Assembly (NCBI RefSeq): GCF_002005425.1
Contig: NZ_CP019704.1
Location: 930,001 to 994,000, forward strand
From: Polaribacter sp. BM10
GTDB taxonomy: Bacteria; Bacteroidota; Bacteroidia; Flavobacteriales; Flavobacteriaceae
DNA length: 64,000 nucleotides
Direction: 5' to 3'
In this document: positions 55,758 to 64,000 of the stretch, piece after piece
How positions within the stretch are numbered: position 1 is the first letter of the stretch
How the letters are laid out: the number at the start of each line of letters is the position of its first letter
Notes under the pieces: model-generated
Seen by the model: the letters and a program-made list of their open reading frames with translations, nothing else
Databases searched by the model: none
Told to the model about the DNA's origin: nothing
Made by a program: the position numbers and the translations under genes

Positions 55758-56240
55758 ATGAATAAAATATTTTCATTAATTATTATTTTCTCTTTTTTTA
55801 GTTGTGCTGGTAATGCCCAGAAAAAATCTGATAAAACCAAAACATATAAAATATCAAAAACAGATGCACAATGGAAAAAAGAACTAACAGAACAACAATA
55901 TTATGTGCTTAGGCAAGCCGGCACAGAAAGACCACATTCTAGTGAGTTAAATAAAATAAAAACGCCAGGAACATTTGTATGTGCTGCATGTAAAACACCT
56001 TTATACGAAACAAAACATAAATTTATTTCTGGTACAGGATGGCCATCTTTTGATAGAGCTGTTAAAGGAAACGTAGAATTAGATGTAGATTATAAAATTG
56101 GTTATGCAAGAACAGAATTAAAATGTAATACTTGTGGTGGCCATTTAGGGCATTCTTTTGATGATGGACCACAAGAAACTACAGGAAAACGTCATTGTAT
56201 TAACGGAGTTGCTTTAGAGTTTATTCCGAAACAAAAATAA
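55758..56240 (+). CDS. msrB: Peptide-methionine (R)-S-oxide reductase MsrB, lipoprotein
   Basis: 160 aa. Lipoprotein signal with FSFFSC (Cys16), so periplasmic. Catalytic domain about 35-158: zinc-binding CAAC and CNTC pairs, GTGWPSFDRAV, GGHLGHSFDDGP and the catalytic Cys in KRHCINGVALEF. It repairs methionine-R-sulfoxide in envelope proteins, drawing electrons from a periplasmic thiol system. A terminator follows within 25 bases. Confidence 0.95.
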   Translation: MNKIFSLIIIFSFFSCAGNAQKKSDKTKTYKISKTDAQWKKELTEQQYYVLRQAGTERPHSSELNKIKTPGTFVCAACKTPLYETKHKFISGTGWPSFDRAVKGNVELDVDYKIGYARTELKCNTCGGHLGHSFDDGPQETTGKRHCINGVALEFIPKQK

Positions 56241-56263
56241 TTTTTAATCATTATAATGATACA

Positions 56264-56288
56264 AGAGCTTTAGTAAAGCTCTTTTTTT
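56264..56288 (+). terminator. Terminator after msrB
   Basis: Stem AGAGCTTT with AAAGCTCT (56264-56271 and 56275-56282), followed by seven T. Confidence 0.82.
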
Positions 56289-56329
56289 ATGCTTTAAATT
56301 TTGTATATTTATTGATATAATTATTCAGA

Positions 56330-56863
56330 ATGAATAAAAAAGAAATAATAGAATTGTTAAAAACTAATCATGATATTTTAATCGATTGGTTAGAAAAACA
56401 ACCCAAAGAAATTTGGGAAAAAGGTCCTTCTGATAAATGGACTACTGGTCAGCATGTTCTGCATCTAGTCAACAGTTTTCAATTATTAAACAAAGCTTTA
56501 AACTTTCCGAGATTCTTTTTAAAACACAAATTTGGTTTGTGCAACAGAGCAACAAGAGATTACGATACGGTTGTTAAGAATTATCAAAATAAATTAAAAG
56601 GCAATGAAGATAAGGCGAGAAAATTTAATAGTAAATTAAAAAAACCTTCTTTAAAAAGTAGAAAAAAAATACTTCGTAAATTGTCTTTATCTAATAAAAA
56701 ACTTCAAAATAAAGTTAGAAGAAGAAGTGATTTAAATTTAGACCGATTGGTTATTCCACATCCTTTAATGGGTAAAATGACTATTAGAGAAATTGTTATG
56801 TGGTCTGCATATCATTTAGAACATCACACTGATATTCTTTCAGAAAAATATGAAAACTTATAA
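56330..56863 (+). CDS. DinB/YfiT-like four-helix protein with basic segment
   Basis: 177 aa. DinB_2 fold: the first helix MNKKEIIELLKTNHDILIDWLEK, TTGQHVLHLVNSF with a metal-type His, and a C-terminal AYHLEHHTDIL with further His residues. The centre (about 85-135) is very rich in Lys/Arg (KARKFNSKLKKPSLKSRKK, KLQNKVRRRSD), which is more basic than is usual for the family. The family contains metal-dependent thiol transferases and hydrolases; the function here is unknown. It overlaps the next membrane-protein gene by 14 bases. Confidence 0.78.
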   Translation: MNKKEIIELLKTNHDILIDWLEKQPKEIWEKGPSDKWTTGQHVLHLVNSFQLLNKALNFPRFFLKHKFGLCNRATRDYDTVVKNYQNKLKGNEDKARKFNSKLKKPSLKSRKKILRKLSLSNKKLQNKVRRRSDLNLDRLVIPHPLMGKMTIREIVMWSAYHLEHHTDILSEKYENL

Positions 56864-57314
56864 AGTATCTTTATTAAAAAATTGTTTAGAAAAACCATAC
56901 TTAATATTTCTAGCGTTTAGCATTTCGTTCATTATCTTAGGTATTGTAAATAATAATCTTATAAATATTAATTTTATGGATATTTACATGACGATAAGTA
57001 TCAATTATTGGTTCTATGTATCTGCTGTGTATTTTTTATTAATTGCTTTTAATTATTATATTTTGAAATGGACAGGCAAAAAACCAAATAAATGGCTCAC
57101 TATTTTACATTTAATTACCCAAATTTCATCATTAGTAATCTTAATGATTTCTCAATATTTTAAAAATCTAAAAACACATAATAACTTGGACTACATTTAC
57201 TTAGAGAATTATAATTCATTCTTATTTACAATAGCAATTATACTTTTCTTGATTTCTATTTTTTTTCATTTTACAAACTTTTTTACCGGATTATTTTTAA
57301 AGAAAAACTTGTAA
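56850..57314 (+). CDS. Small four-helix membrane protein
   Basis: 154 aa with four hydrophobic helices (about 15-35, 47-70, 80-98 and 125-150). I do not recognise a family. The 14-base overlap with the DinB-like gene indicates co-translation, and the two products may act together. Otherwise no motif is visible; the N-terminus is in the cytoplasm by positive charge (MKTYKVSLLKNCLEKP). Confidence 0.7.
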   Translation: MKTYKVSLLKNCLEKPYLIFLAFSISFIILGIVNNNLININFMDIYMTISINYWFYVSAVYFLLIAFNYYILKWTGKKPNKWLTILHLITQISSLVILMISQYFKNLKTHNNLDYIYLENYNSFLFTIAIILFLISIFFHFTNFFTGLFLKKNL

Positions 57315-57356
57315 AAAAAGGCATTAATAACTTTCTTAAAATTCTTGTTAATTTAT

Positions 57357-57364
57357 TATATTTG
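57357..57364 (+). promoter_or_regulatory. -7 promoter element of ffh
   Basis: TATATTTG (TAnnTTTG), 25 bases before ATG 57390; the -33 is poorly defined. Confidence 0.42.
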
Positions 57365-57389
57365 TGTTTCCAAAAAAAAGACACAAATT

Positions 57390-58718
57390 ATGTTTAATAA
57401 TTTAAGCGATAAATTAGATAAAGCCTTACACACCCTTAAAGGACACGGTAAAATTACAGAAGTAAACGTTGCAGAAACTTTAAAAGAAGTTAGAAGAGCG
57501 TTATTAGATGCCGATGTTAACTTTAAAATTGCGAAACAATTTACTAAAAGTGTTCAAACAAAAGCAATAGGACAAGATGTATTAACTACATTAAATCCTG
57601 GGCAATTAATGGTTAAGTTGGTTAAAGATGAACTAACAGAACTAATGGGTGGTGAAACTGTAGGTGTTAACCTTGGTGGATCACCAACTGTAATTTTAAT
57701 GTCTGGTTTACAAGGTTCTGGTAAAACAACTTTTTCTGGAAAATTAGCAAACTTCTTAAAAACAAAAAAAGCAAAACAAGTACTTCTTGTTGGTTGTGAT
57801 GTTTATAGACCTGCAGCAATTAATCAATTACAAGTAGTTGGTGAGCAAATTGGTGTAGAAGTATATGCAGAAGTTGGTAATAACAATCCTGTAGAAATTT
57901 CTAAAAACGCAATACAACACGCTAAAGCAAATGGCAAAAATGTTGTAATTATTGATACCGCTGGTCGTTTAGCTGTTGATGAAGAAATGATGACAGAGAT
58001 TTCTAATATTCATAAAGCAATTACGCCACAAGAAACTCTTTTTGTTGTAGATTCTATGACAGGACAAGATGCAGTTAACACAGCAAAGGCTTTTAATGAT
58101 ATTTTAAATTTTGATGGTGTTGTTCTTACAAAGTTAGATGGTGATACTCGTGGTGGAGCTGCGTTATCGATTAAATCTGTAGTAGACAAACCAATTAAAT
58201 TTATTGGTACTGGAGAGAAGATGGATGCGATAGACGTTTTTCATCCTGATAGAATGGCAGATAGAATTCTTGGAATGGGAGATGTTATTTCTCTTGTTGA
58301 AAGAGCTCAAGATCAATATGATGAAGAGGAAGCTAGAAAATTACAGAAAAAAATTGCAAAAAATCAGTTTGGTTTTGATGATTTCTTAAATCAGATTCAG
58401 CAAATAAAGAAAATGGGAAGCATGAAAGACCTTATGGGTATGATTCCTGGCGCTAGTAAAGCAATGAAAGATATTGATATTGATGATGATGCTTTTAAAG
58501 GTATTGAAGCAATTATACATTCTATGACACCATCGGAAAGAAGCACACCAACAACTATTAATGCTAGTCGTAAGAAAAGAATAGCTAAAGGTTCTGGTAC
58601 ATCGGTTACAGAAGTAAATCAATTGATGAAGCAATTCAATCAAATGAGCAAGATGATGAAAATGATGCAAGGTGGTGGTGGCAAAAAAATGATGCAAATG
58701 ATGAAAGGAATGAAATAA
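57390..58718 (+). CDS. ffh: Signal recognition particle protein Ffh
   Basis: 442 aa from ATG 57390 (MFNNLSDKLDKALHTLKG); the longer frame from 57345 crosses the promoter. N domain 1-85, G domain with P-loop GLQGSGKTT, DTAGR and TKLDGDTRGG, and a C-terminal Met-rich M domain (about 300-442; MMKMMQGGGGKKMMQMMKG). It binds signal sequences of nascent membrane proteins and, with SRP RNA and FtsY, delivers them to the translocon. Cytoplasmic. A terminator follows. Confidence 0.97.
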   Translation: MFNNLSDKLDKALHTLKGHGKITEVNVAETLKEVRRALLDADVNFKIAKQFTKSVQTKAIGQDVLTTLNPGQLMVKLVKDELTELMGGETVGVNLGGSPTVILMSGLQGSGKTTFSGKLANFLKTKKAKQVLLVGCDVYRPAAINQLQVVGEQIGVEVYAEVGNNNPVEISKNAIQHAKANGKNVVIIDTAGRLAVDEEMMTEISNIHKAITPQETLFVVDSMTGQDAVNTAKAFNDILNFDGVVLTKLDGDTRGGAALSIKSVVDKPIKFIGTGEKMDAIDVFHPDRMADRILGMGDVISLVERAQDQYDEEEARKLQKKIAKNQFGFDDFLNQIQQIKKMGSMKDLMGMIPGASKAMKDIDIDDDAFKGIEAIIHSMTPSERSTPTTINASRKKRIAKGSGTSVTEVNQLMKQFNQMSKMMKMMQGGGGKKMMQMMKGMK

Positions 58719-58727
58719 AATAAATAT

Positions 58728-58752
58728 AAGCTGCAATTTTGCAGCTTTTTTT
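58728..58752 (+). terminator. Terminator after ffh
   Basis: Stem AAGCTGC with GCAGCTT (58728-58734 and 58741-58747) followed by seven T, 10 bases after the ffh stop and 10 before the next gene. Confidence 0.87.
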
Positions 58753-58761
58753 AATTAATAA

Positions 58762-60192
58762 ATGTACATTTTTTTGCAAGCGTTATTCAAATCAAAAAAT
58801 AAAAGAATCCTTTTCTTTATTTCTTTTGGTGCCTTACTATTTCTGTTATCTTTTAAAAATGGAATGTTTTGGGATAATGTATTGTTTGCTTCAAAAATGG
58901 GCAATTATCTGTATGAAAACTCTTTATTCGACTGGAATATTCCTATTAGTTTCGATCCTGGTCATCCGCCTTTTTTAGGTTTTTTATTAGCCATTTTCTG
59001 GAAAATTTTTGGTCATGAATTATGGGTTTCTCATTTATTGATATTACCTTTTACCATCGGGTTCTTTTTTCAAATTAGAAAATTTACTTCCTATTTTATA
59101 GATGCTACTAATAAGCACTTCTTTTTATTTATTCTAATAATTGCAGAACCAAGCTTAGCAACCTCTTTTGTGATTGTTAATCCAGAAATAATTATTCTAT
59201 TTTTCTTTTTTTTAGTTGTAAACTCGATTCTATTTAAAAACGATTACTTAAAATTTATTGGTCTAATATTTCTAAGCATTATATCATACAGAAGTATGAT
59301 GTTAGTTGCAGGTATTTTTCTTTTTGATCTGCTGAATAAATTATATATCCAAAGAGAGAAAATAAATTCTATCTTAAATTTTAAATTCCTATTAATTTAT
59401 TTTTTTGGTAGTATAACCGGCATTTCTTTTGTAGTTTGGAGGCTTATTACTAAAGGTTGGTTGCAAACTCATCCAGATTCTCCTTGGGCTAGTTTATGGC
59501 AATTTGTTGATATTAAATGGTTTGTTAAAAACTGTTTTATTTTAGTACAAAGATATTTAGACTTTGGTAAAATTTTTATTTTCTTATTTTTAATTATTTC
59601 GTTCATTCTTTTTGGTAAAAGAATAATAACAACTGTTAAAAATAAACAATTGTTATTATTATCAATTTCTTCTGTATTTTTTGTTATTCTAGTTTCATTA
59701 ATATCTACTAACACAATTGGGCATCGATATTTTATAGTTTCTTACATTGTATTTATCACATTATCTTTTAGAATAATTATATTATTTTTTACTAGAAAAA
59801 AAATTATTTACAGTATCTTATTTCTTGGTCTTGTAACAGGTAATTTATGGATTTATCCTAAGGAAATCTCACAAGGTTGGGATGCTACTTTAGCGCACAT
59901 TCCTTACCATTCTTTGCGATTAGAAGCTATTAATTATTTAAATAAAGAAAATATTAATGTCGAAGATGTTGCTAGTTTTTTTCCTAACTTAACCAAATTA
60001 GATTTAGTTGATTTTAAAGGAGACACAAGATCTTTTCAAAAATTTAATAAAAAAAACAAGTACGTTTTTTACGCCACAGTTTTTAATTTATCTGATGATG
60101 AATTAAAAAGTTTAGAAAATGACTATACCATATTAAAAGAATTCAATAATTTTAACATAACTATCAATATTTATATTTTAAAAGAAAAATGA
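58762..60192 (+). CDS. GT-C-type (ArnT/PMT-like) membrane glycosyltransferase-like protein
   Basis: 476 aa with about 11 hydrophobic segments. The first large loop contains [23 protein letters not shown] and [12 protein letters not shown], where the acidic and His residues sit as in dolichyl/undecaprenyl-phosphate sugar-dependent GT-C transferases (GT39/83 type). It probably moves a sugar onto a lipid or protein at the periplasmic face, but motifs beyond the loop are not conserved enough to be sure. The folD gene overlaps its end by 4 bases (ATGA). Confidence 0.65.
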   Translation: MYIFLQALFKSKNKRILFFISFGALLFLLSFKNGMFWDNVLFASKMGNYLYENSLFDWNIPISFDPGHPPFLGFLLAIFWKIFGHELWVSHLLILPFTIGFFFQIRKFTSYFIDATNKHFFLFILIIAEPSLATSFVIVNPEIIILFFFFLVVNSILFKNDYLKFIGLIFLSIISYRSMMLVAGIFLFDLLNKLYIQREKINSILNFKFLLIYFFGSITGISFVVWRLITKGWLQTHPDSPWASLWQFVDIKWFVKNCFILVQRYLDFGKIFIFLFLIISFILFGKRIITTVKNKQLLLLSISSVFFVILVSLISTNTIGHRYFIVSYIVFITLSFRIIILFFTRKKIIYSILFLGLVTGNLWIYPKEISQGWDATLAHIPYHSLRLEAINYLNKENINVEDVASFFPNLTKLDLVDFKGDTRSFQKFNKKNKYVFYATVFNLSDDELKSLENDYTILKEFNNFNITINIYILKEK

Positions 60193-61067
60193 TTTTATTA
60201 GACGGAAAAAAGACATCTGCAGACATTAAAGAAGAAATTGCTTTAGAAGTTAGAGACTTAAAAGACAAAGGCCATAAAACGCCTCATTTAGCTGCGGTAA
60301 TTGTAGGTAACGACGGTGCTAGTATAACTTATGTAAATGCAAAAGTAAAAGCATGTGAACGTGTTGGCTTTGAATCTACATTAATTAGACTTTCAGAAGA
60401 AACTACAGAAGAAGAACTACTTAACGAAATTGCTGTTTTAAATGTAGATAATGATATTGATGGCTTTATTGTACAATTACCATTACCTAAGCACATAGAC
60501 GAGCAAAAAATATTAATGGCAGTAGATCCTGAAAAAGATGTTGATGGATTTCACCCAACTAACGTTGGTAAAATGGCTTTAAACTTACCAACCTTTATTT
60601 CTGCAACTCCTTTCGGAATTTTAGAATTATTAGATAGATACAACGTAGAAACATCAGGTAAACATGTAGTTGTTTTAGGAAGAAGCCATATTGTTGGTAG
60701 TCCAATGAGTATACTTTTATCTCAAAAACGTAAAGTTGGTAATGCAACTGTTACAATGTGCCATAGTAGAACAAAAAACTTAAAAGAAATTACATTACAA
60801 GCAGATATTGTAATTGCAGCAATTGGTATTCCAGAATTTTTAAAAGCAGACATGGTTAAAGACAATGTAACTGTGATTGATGTAGGAATTACACGTTTAG
60901 CAGATTCGACTAAAAAAAATGGTTTTAGATTGGTTGGAGATGTTGCTTTTGAAGAAGTTTCTAAAAAATCTGATTTTATTACACCGGTTCCTGGTGGAGT
61001 TGGTCCTATGACAATTGCAATGTTATTAAAAAACACTCTCTTAGCTTGTACTAGAAAATCTAAATAA
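60189..61067 (+). CDS. folD: Bifunctional methylene-THF dehydrogenase / methenyl-THF cyclohydrolase
   Basis: 292 aa. Substrate-binding [14 protein letters not shown] with the catalytic Lys, [25 protein letters not shown], the NADP-binding [18 protein letters not shown] and the C-terminal [18 protein letters not shown]. It makes 10-formyl-THF from 5,10-methylene-THF for purine synthesis. It overlaps both neighbours by 4 and 1 bases, so the three genes form one transcript although their functions differ. Confidence 0.97.
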   Translation: MILLDGKKTSADIKEEIALEVRDLKDKGHKTPHLAAVIVGNDGASITYVNAKVKACERVGFESTLIRLSEETTEEELLNEIAVLNVDNDIDGFIVQLPLPKHIDEQKILMAVDPEKDVDGFHPTNVGKMALNLPTFISATPFGILELLDRYNVETSGKHVVVLGRSHIVGSPMSILLSQKRKVGNATVTMCHSRTKNLKEITLQADIVIAAIGIPEFLKADMVKDNVTVIDVGITRLADSTKKNGFRLVGDVAFEEVSKKSDFITPVPGGVGPMTIAMLLKNTLLACTRKSK

Positions 61068-61957
61068 TGTCAATTAAAAATGTAACCACTTACCTATCAG
61101 AATATTTTCAAATATTTGTTGGAATCGTTTTAACAAGTTTGGGCTTGAAGGCCTTTTTATTACCAAACGGTTTTCTAGATGGTGGTGTAACTGGTATTGC
61201 ACTTTTAGTAAGAACGCAAGTAGACATTAACATGTCTTATTTATTGTTAGTATTCAGTATACCTTTTTTAATATTAGGTTATTTTACAGTTTCGAAAAGA
61301 ATTGTAATCAAATCTATTATAAGTATTTTAGGCTTAGCCTTGTTTATTCATTTAGAGAACTTTCAAACCATAACCAACGATAAACTGCTAATTTCAATAT
61401 TTGGTGGTTTATTGGTTGGTTCTGGTATTGGAATAGCGATAAGAAATGGTTCTGTTTTAGATGGATCTGAAATTTTGGGTGTTTATTTAAACGATAAATT
61501 CGGAATAAGCATCGGTAAAATTGTATTAATTTTTAACATTATTCTATTCGCAATAACAGCTTTTGTGGTTTCTGTAGAAGTTGCACTCTACTCTATTTTA
61601 ACATATATAATTGCTGCTAAAGTTACAGATACCGTAATAGAAGGCTTTGAAGATTTTATTGGTGTAACAATAGTTTCTAGAAAACATAAAATTATTAAAA
61701 AAGCTATTTTAGAAGAATTGGGTGTAGGTTTAACAATTTACAAAGGATCTTCTGGTTTTGGTAGCAACGGCAAATCAGAAGATTTTGATATTATTCATTC
61801 TATAATTAATAGAATCGATATTAAAAAAATGTATCGAATTGTACAAAATTTAGATGAAAATGCATTTATTGTAGAGTTTGATGTAAATAGTGTTAAGGGA
61901 GGAGTTTTAAGACATTATATTAACAAGAAGAAAAACAAAAAACTACCAATTATTTAG
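61067..61957 (+). CDS. YitT-family membrane protein (DUF161/DUF2179)
   Basis: 296 aa. Five hydrophobic helices with the repeat GLKAFLLPNGFLDGGVTGIALLV (about 24-46) and GIAIRNGSVLDGSEILGVYL (DUF161), then a cytoplasmic DUF2179 domain (about 200-290; TIVSRKHKIIKKAIL, DENAFIVEFDVNSVKGG). Widespread family of uncertain transport function. TAATG overlap with folD; ends 4 bases inside the convergent gene. Confidence 0.9.
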   Translation: MSIKNVTTYLSEYFQIFVGIVLTSLGLKAFLLPNGFLDGGVTGIALLVRTQVDINMSYLLLVFSIPFLILGYFTVSKRIVIKSIISILGLALFIHLENFQTITNDKLLISIFGGLLVGSGIGIAIRNGSVLDGSEILGVYLNDKFGISIGKIVLIFNIILFAITAFVVSVEVALYSILTYIIAAKVTDTVIEGFEDFIGVTIVSRKHKIIKKAILEELGVGLTIYKGSSGFGSNGKSEDFDIIHSIINRIDIKKMYRIVQNLDENAFIVEFDVNSVKGGVLRHYINKKKNKKLPII

Positions 61958-62985
61958 AGTACATTTTCTTCTGATCTTTGTGCACCAAATTCTTTTCTAT
62001 AAATTCTTACTATCACTAAGAATAAACTTATTAGTAATGGTCCAAAAATTAAACCAATAAATCCGAATAAAGGCACACCAACAATAACACCAATTAATGT
62101 AATTAACGGATGTACATTATCTAATTTCTTTAAAACAAACAGCCTTATAATATTATCTGTAGAACCTACTACAACTAAACCGTAAATTAGAATTCCCCAA
62201 GCTGCAAAATTGTTTCCAGTAGAAATTGTTAAAATAAAAACGGGTAAGATTCCTATAAGAGTTCCCACAAACGGAATCATAGAACCTACAGTAACAATTA
62301 TAAACCAAAAAAAAGGATCGTTAATATCAAATATTAAGAAACCAATTAAAGCAATTATACCTTGACCAATGGCAACTAACGGAATACCAATTGCATTAGA
62401 ACGAACCATTGCTTGAGATTCTTCACCAATAATTTTTAAATTCTTATCACTTATTGGTATATATTGATACAAAGAATTTCTAAGTTCTGATCTATTGGTA
62501 AACATATAATACAACATAAAATACATGATACCAATTGCTATAAAAATATTAAATGTTCCGCCTGCAAAACCTTCTAAATTGCTTGTAACCCAAGTAGAAA
62601 CTTCAGACACATTAATTTTTTCAGCTAAATCATAACCAAATCTATTTTCTATTTTACCAAATATATCTTTTAGGGCTTGTGTAACTTCTGCAGAATTTTT
62701 AACCGCATCACCTATTTTACTGCCCAACATCATTAATAAACCTGTTACCGGTAATAAAATGCATATAAATGATATCAACATTAAAAATATAGCTGCTACA
62801 TCTGGATGCCATTTTCTTTTTACTAAAATAATCATCCATTTTCTTAGCAAGACATACACAGTTATAGCCCCTAAAACGCCCGATAAATAAGGCATCATTT
62901 CCTTAAAAATTAAAATACCAATAACTAATATTAGTAATAAAACAAATACTTGTCTTATGGTTTTGGGTGCAATTGTATCATTCAT
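61954..62985 (-). CDS. AI-2E-family (YdiK/PerM-like) membrane protein
   Basis: 343 aa from ATG 62985 (MNDTIAPKTIRQVFV); the longer frame uses a TTG at 63003. Six to eight hydrophobic segments in the pattern of the family: two at the N-terminus, a long soluble helical region (about 95-145), and a conserved C-terminal bundle with MIPFVGTLIGILPVF and HPLITLIGVIVGVPLFGFIGLIFGPL. Family members export autoinducer-2 or act as ion-driven permeases; the role is not specified. Single gene. Confidence 0.9.
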   Translation of the reverse strand: MNDTIAPKTIRQVFVLLLILVIGILIFKEMMPYLSGVLGAITVYVLLRKWMIILVKRKWHPDVAAIFLMLISFICILLPVTGLLMMLGSKIGDAVKNSAEVTQALKDIFGKIENRFGYDLAEKINVSEVSTWVTSNLEGFAGGTFNIFIAIGIMYFMLYYMFTNRSELRNSLYQYIPISDKNLKIIGEESQAMVRSNAIGIPLVAIGQGIIALIGFLIFDINDPFFWFIIVTVGSMIPFVGTLIGILPVFILTISTGNNFAAWGILIYGLVVVGSTDNIIRLFVLKKLDNVHPLITLIGVIVGVPLFGFIGLIFGPLLISLFLVIVRIYRKEFGAQRSEENVL

Positions 62986-63104
62986 AAAATAGATTTTATG
63001 CAATTTATTAAATTATAAATCTATATATTGTAAAAATCAATTATAAATTTAACTCATTTAAACCTCATAATATAGAGGTAACAAAATTATATTAAGTACG
63101 TTTT

Positions 63105-63806
63105 ATGGATTTCTTTTTGAAGGAAAACAATGATTTTACACCTTTTACAAATCAACACTTAAGTGTAGTCGCTTGTTTAATTGTTTTTGGATATCTTTTA
63201 CTTTTATTTGCAAAAAATCAATCTAAAAGAAAACAAATATTAATAGGAAATATATTTGCTTTCAGTCTTTCTTTTACCGTAATATTAGGTACAATTATAA
63301 ACTTTTATACAGGAAACTTTAATTATCAAAAAGACTTACCATTGCATTTGTGTAGTTTTATGGCAATTATTATCCCTGTTCTGTCACTTACTAGAAAGCT
63401 TATATATTATGAAATTCTTCTATTTTTAGTCTTTGCAGGAACTTTACAGTCTTTAATAACACCAGACGAAAGTAATTATTTAAATTTTAAGTTTTTTAGA
63501 TATTGGTTTGTACACGCAGGACTAATCATTTTTATGCTATATGCAACGTTTATATATAAAATGAGACCAACTATAAAAAGTGTAGCAAAATCATTTTTAG
63601 CAATGCAAATTTATATGATAATTATGTTTGTGTTAAATTATTTCTTAGGTTCTAACTATTTTTACACCAATAGAAAACCAGATGCTGCAACCTTATTAGA
63701 TTTATTCGGCGAGTGGCCAAAATACATTTTTGTAGTAGAGATTATAGTAATTCCTTACTTTTTACTAATTTATTTACCTTTTTATATCGCAAAAAAAAGG
63801 TCTTAA
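63105..63806 (+). CDS. TIGR02206 family (YwaF-like) membrane protein
   Basis: 233 aa with six hydrophobic helices. The stretch DLPLHLCSFMAIIIPVLSLTRKLIYYEILLFLVFAGTLQSLITPD and WFVHAGLIIFMLYATFIYKMRP are typical of the TIGR02206/YwaF family. No function is known. Gene ends 4 bases inside the convergent cupin gene. A possible promoter region lies in the 119-base divergent gap upstream. Confidence 0.85.
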   Translation: MDFFLKENNDFTPFTNQHLSVVACLIVFGYLLLLFAKNQSKRKQILIGNIFAFSLSFTVILGTIINFYTGNFNYQKDLPLHLCSFMAIIIPVLSLTRKLIYYEILLFLVFAGTLQSLITPDESNYLNFKFFRYWFVHAGLIIFMLYATFIYKMRPTIKSVAKSFLAMQIYMIIMFVLNYFLGSNYFYTNRKPDAATLLDLFGEWPKYIFVVEIIVIPYFLLIYLPFYIAKKRS

Positions 63807-64000
63807 TTTTCTTCTCGATTTACTAAATCGATAGAAAATGCAGGTAAACAAACTGCAAGATATTCACAAGGTTCGTCAAAAGGATTTGAATATTGCACTC
63901 TAGTATTTTTTTCAATTTTAATAGACTCGCCTGTTTTTAAAATAACAGTTTCTCCATCTATAATAAATTGCTTTTTACCTTTAATAATATAAGTGTATTC
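63803..64000 (-). CDS. Cupin-like protein, C-terminal part (cut by window edge)
   Basis: Reading from the right edge on the minus strand the frame is open for 65 codons to TAA at 63805-63803 and codes for EYTYIIKGKKQFIIDGETV, then LKTGESIKIEKNTRVQYSNP and a tail EPCEYLAVCLPAFSIDLVNREEN. The E-YIIKG-G-GE pattern with a downstream aromatic/Pro segment is a single-domain cupin. The start lies outside the window. Metal ligands of the first cupin motif are beyond the edge, so enzyme or sensor function is open. Confidence 0.75.
   Translation of the reverse strand, partial: EYTYIIKGKKQFIIDGETVILKTGESIKIEKNTRVQYSNPFDEPCEYLAVCLPAFSIDLVNREEN

Noticed and set aside
58386..58736. 116-residue open frame on the minus strand opposite the 3' end of ffh
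   Set aside because: It is the complement of the Met-rich M domain of Ffh (ATG/CAT repeats read as His/Leu/Phe) and has no coding character of its own.

Overview
This window is a stretch of chromosome from an AT-rich member of the Bacteroidota, almost certainly a marine Flavobacteriaceae (Polaribacter/Tenacibaculum-like; the genus is an inference). Supporting signs are the gliding-motility peptidyl-prolyl isomerase GldI, a secreted protease ending in a type IX secretion sorting domain, the bacillithiol enzyme BshB1, outer-membrane proteins typical of Gram-negatives, promoters of the Bacteroidota type (TTTG about 19 nt before TAnnTTTG), little Shine-Dalgarno sequence, and the flavobacterial order ribH - small membrane protein - mutL - rhomboid - rhomboid - endonuclease/exonuclease. 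About 72 protein genes and one tRNA-His fill nearly all of the DNA. I see no insertion sequence, prophage, CRISPR array, rRNA operon or plasmid function. The region is core genome rather than an island.

Layout. 1-3163: LytS-like kinase (cut by the window edge), Tat-type metallophosphoesterase and LytTR response regulator in one operon, then a CI-like HTH protein and a convergent unknown gene. 3203-3277: tRNA-His. 3332-7739: bshB1 with a trans-sulfuration enzyme, DUF2520 protein, KdsC-like phosphatase, DUF2147 protein, pcm. 7932-10560: Gfo/Idh/MocA oxidoreductase, a structured intergenic element, 3-hydroxyacyl-CoA dehydrogenase, PagL-like deacylase. 10607-12122: divergent dps and oxyR. 12199-19125: ABC-F ATPase, thioredoxin-fold lipoprotein, DEAD-box helicase, LysE exporter, pyrD. 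19174-24491: pheT, a sulfatase/LtaS-like membrane enzyme, PAP2 phosphatase. 24497-27945: three lipoprotein prolyl isomerases including GldI, plus a DHH phosphoesterase. 28026-31857: PhoD-like phosphatase, ndk, DUF721, recF, TPR protein. 31934-38459: ribH-mutL-rhomboid cluster and a flavin reductase. 38456-47237: ABM protein, mtaB, alpha/beta hydrolase, lytic transglycosylase, YwbE, cspA, flavin oxidoreductase, S8 protease, mnmA, YwqK-like protein. 47273-53210: unknown protein, purB, lipoprotein, TerC, a small Cys/His-rich exported protein and a TonB receptor with a His/Asp-rich loop. 53288-64000: MFS transporter, M48 protease, msrB, DinB-like protein, ffh, GT-C-like protein, folD, YitT, AI-2E-family protein, TIGR02206 protein, and a cupin cut by the right edge.

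Genes that seem to work together: the kinase/regulator pair with the phosphoesterase between them; OxyR with Dps (peroxide defence); GldI and its neighbouring isomerases (folding of envelope proteins); and the His/Cys-rich exported protein with the TonB receptor, probably transition-metal uptake. The most notable non-routine signals are an ABC-F protein with one intact and one degenerate ATP site, an intergenic element with RNA-like folding (8906-9000), a 17-bp terminator-like hairpin whose loop holds the start codon of the S8 protease, a MutL that has lost its endonuclease motif, and a conserved-looking exported protein whose natural N-terminus begins at an ATC codon. I found no clear wholly new multi-gene system.
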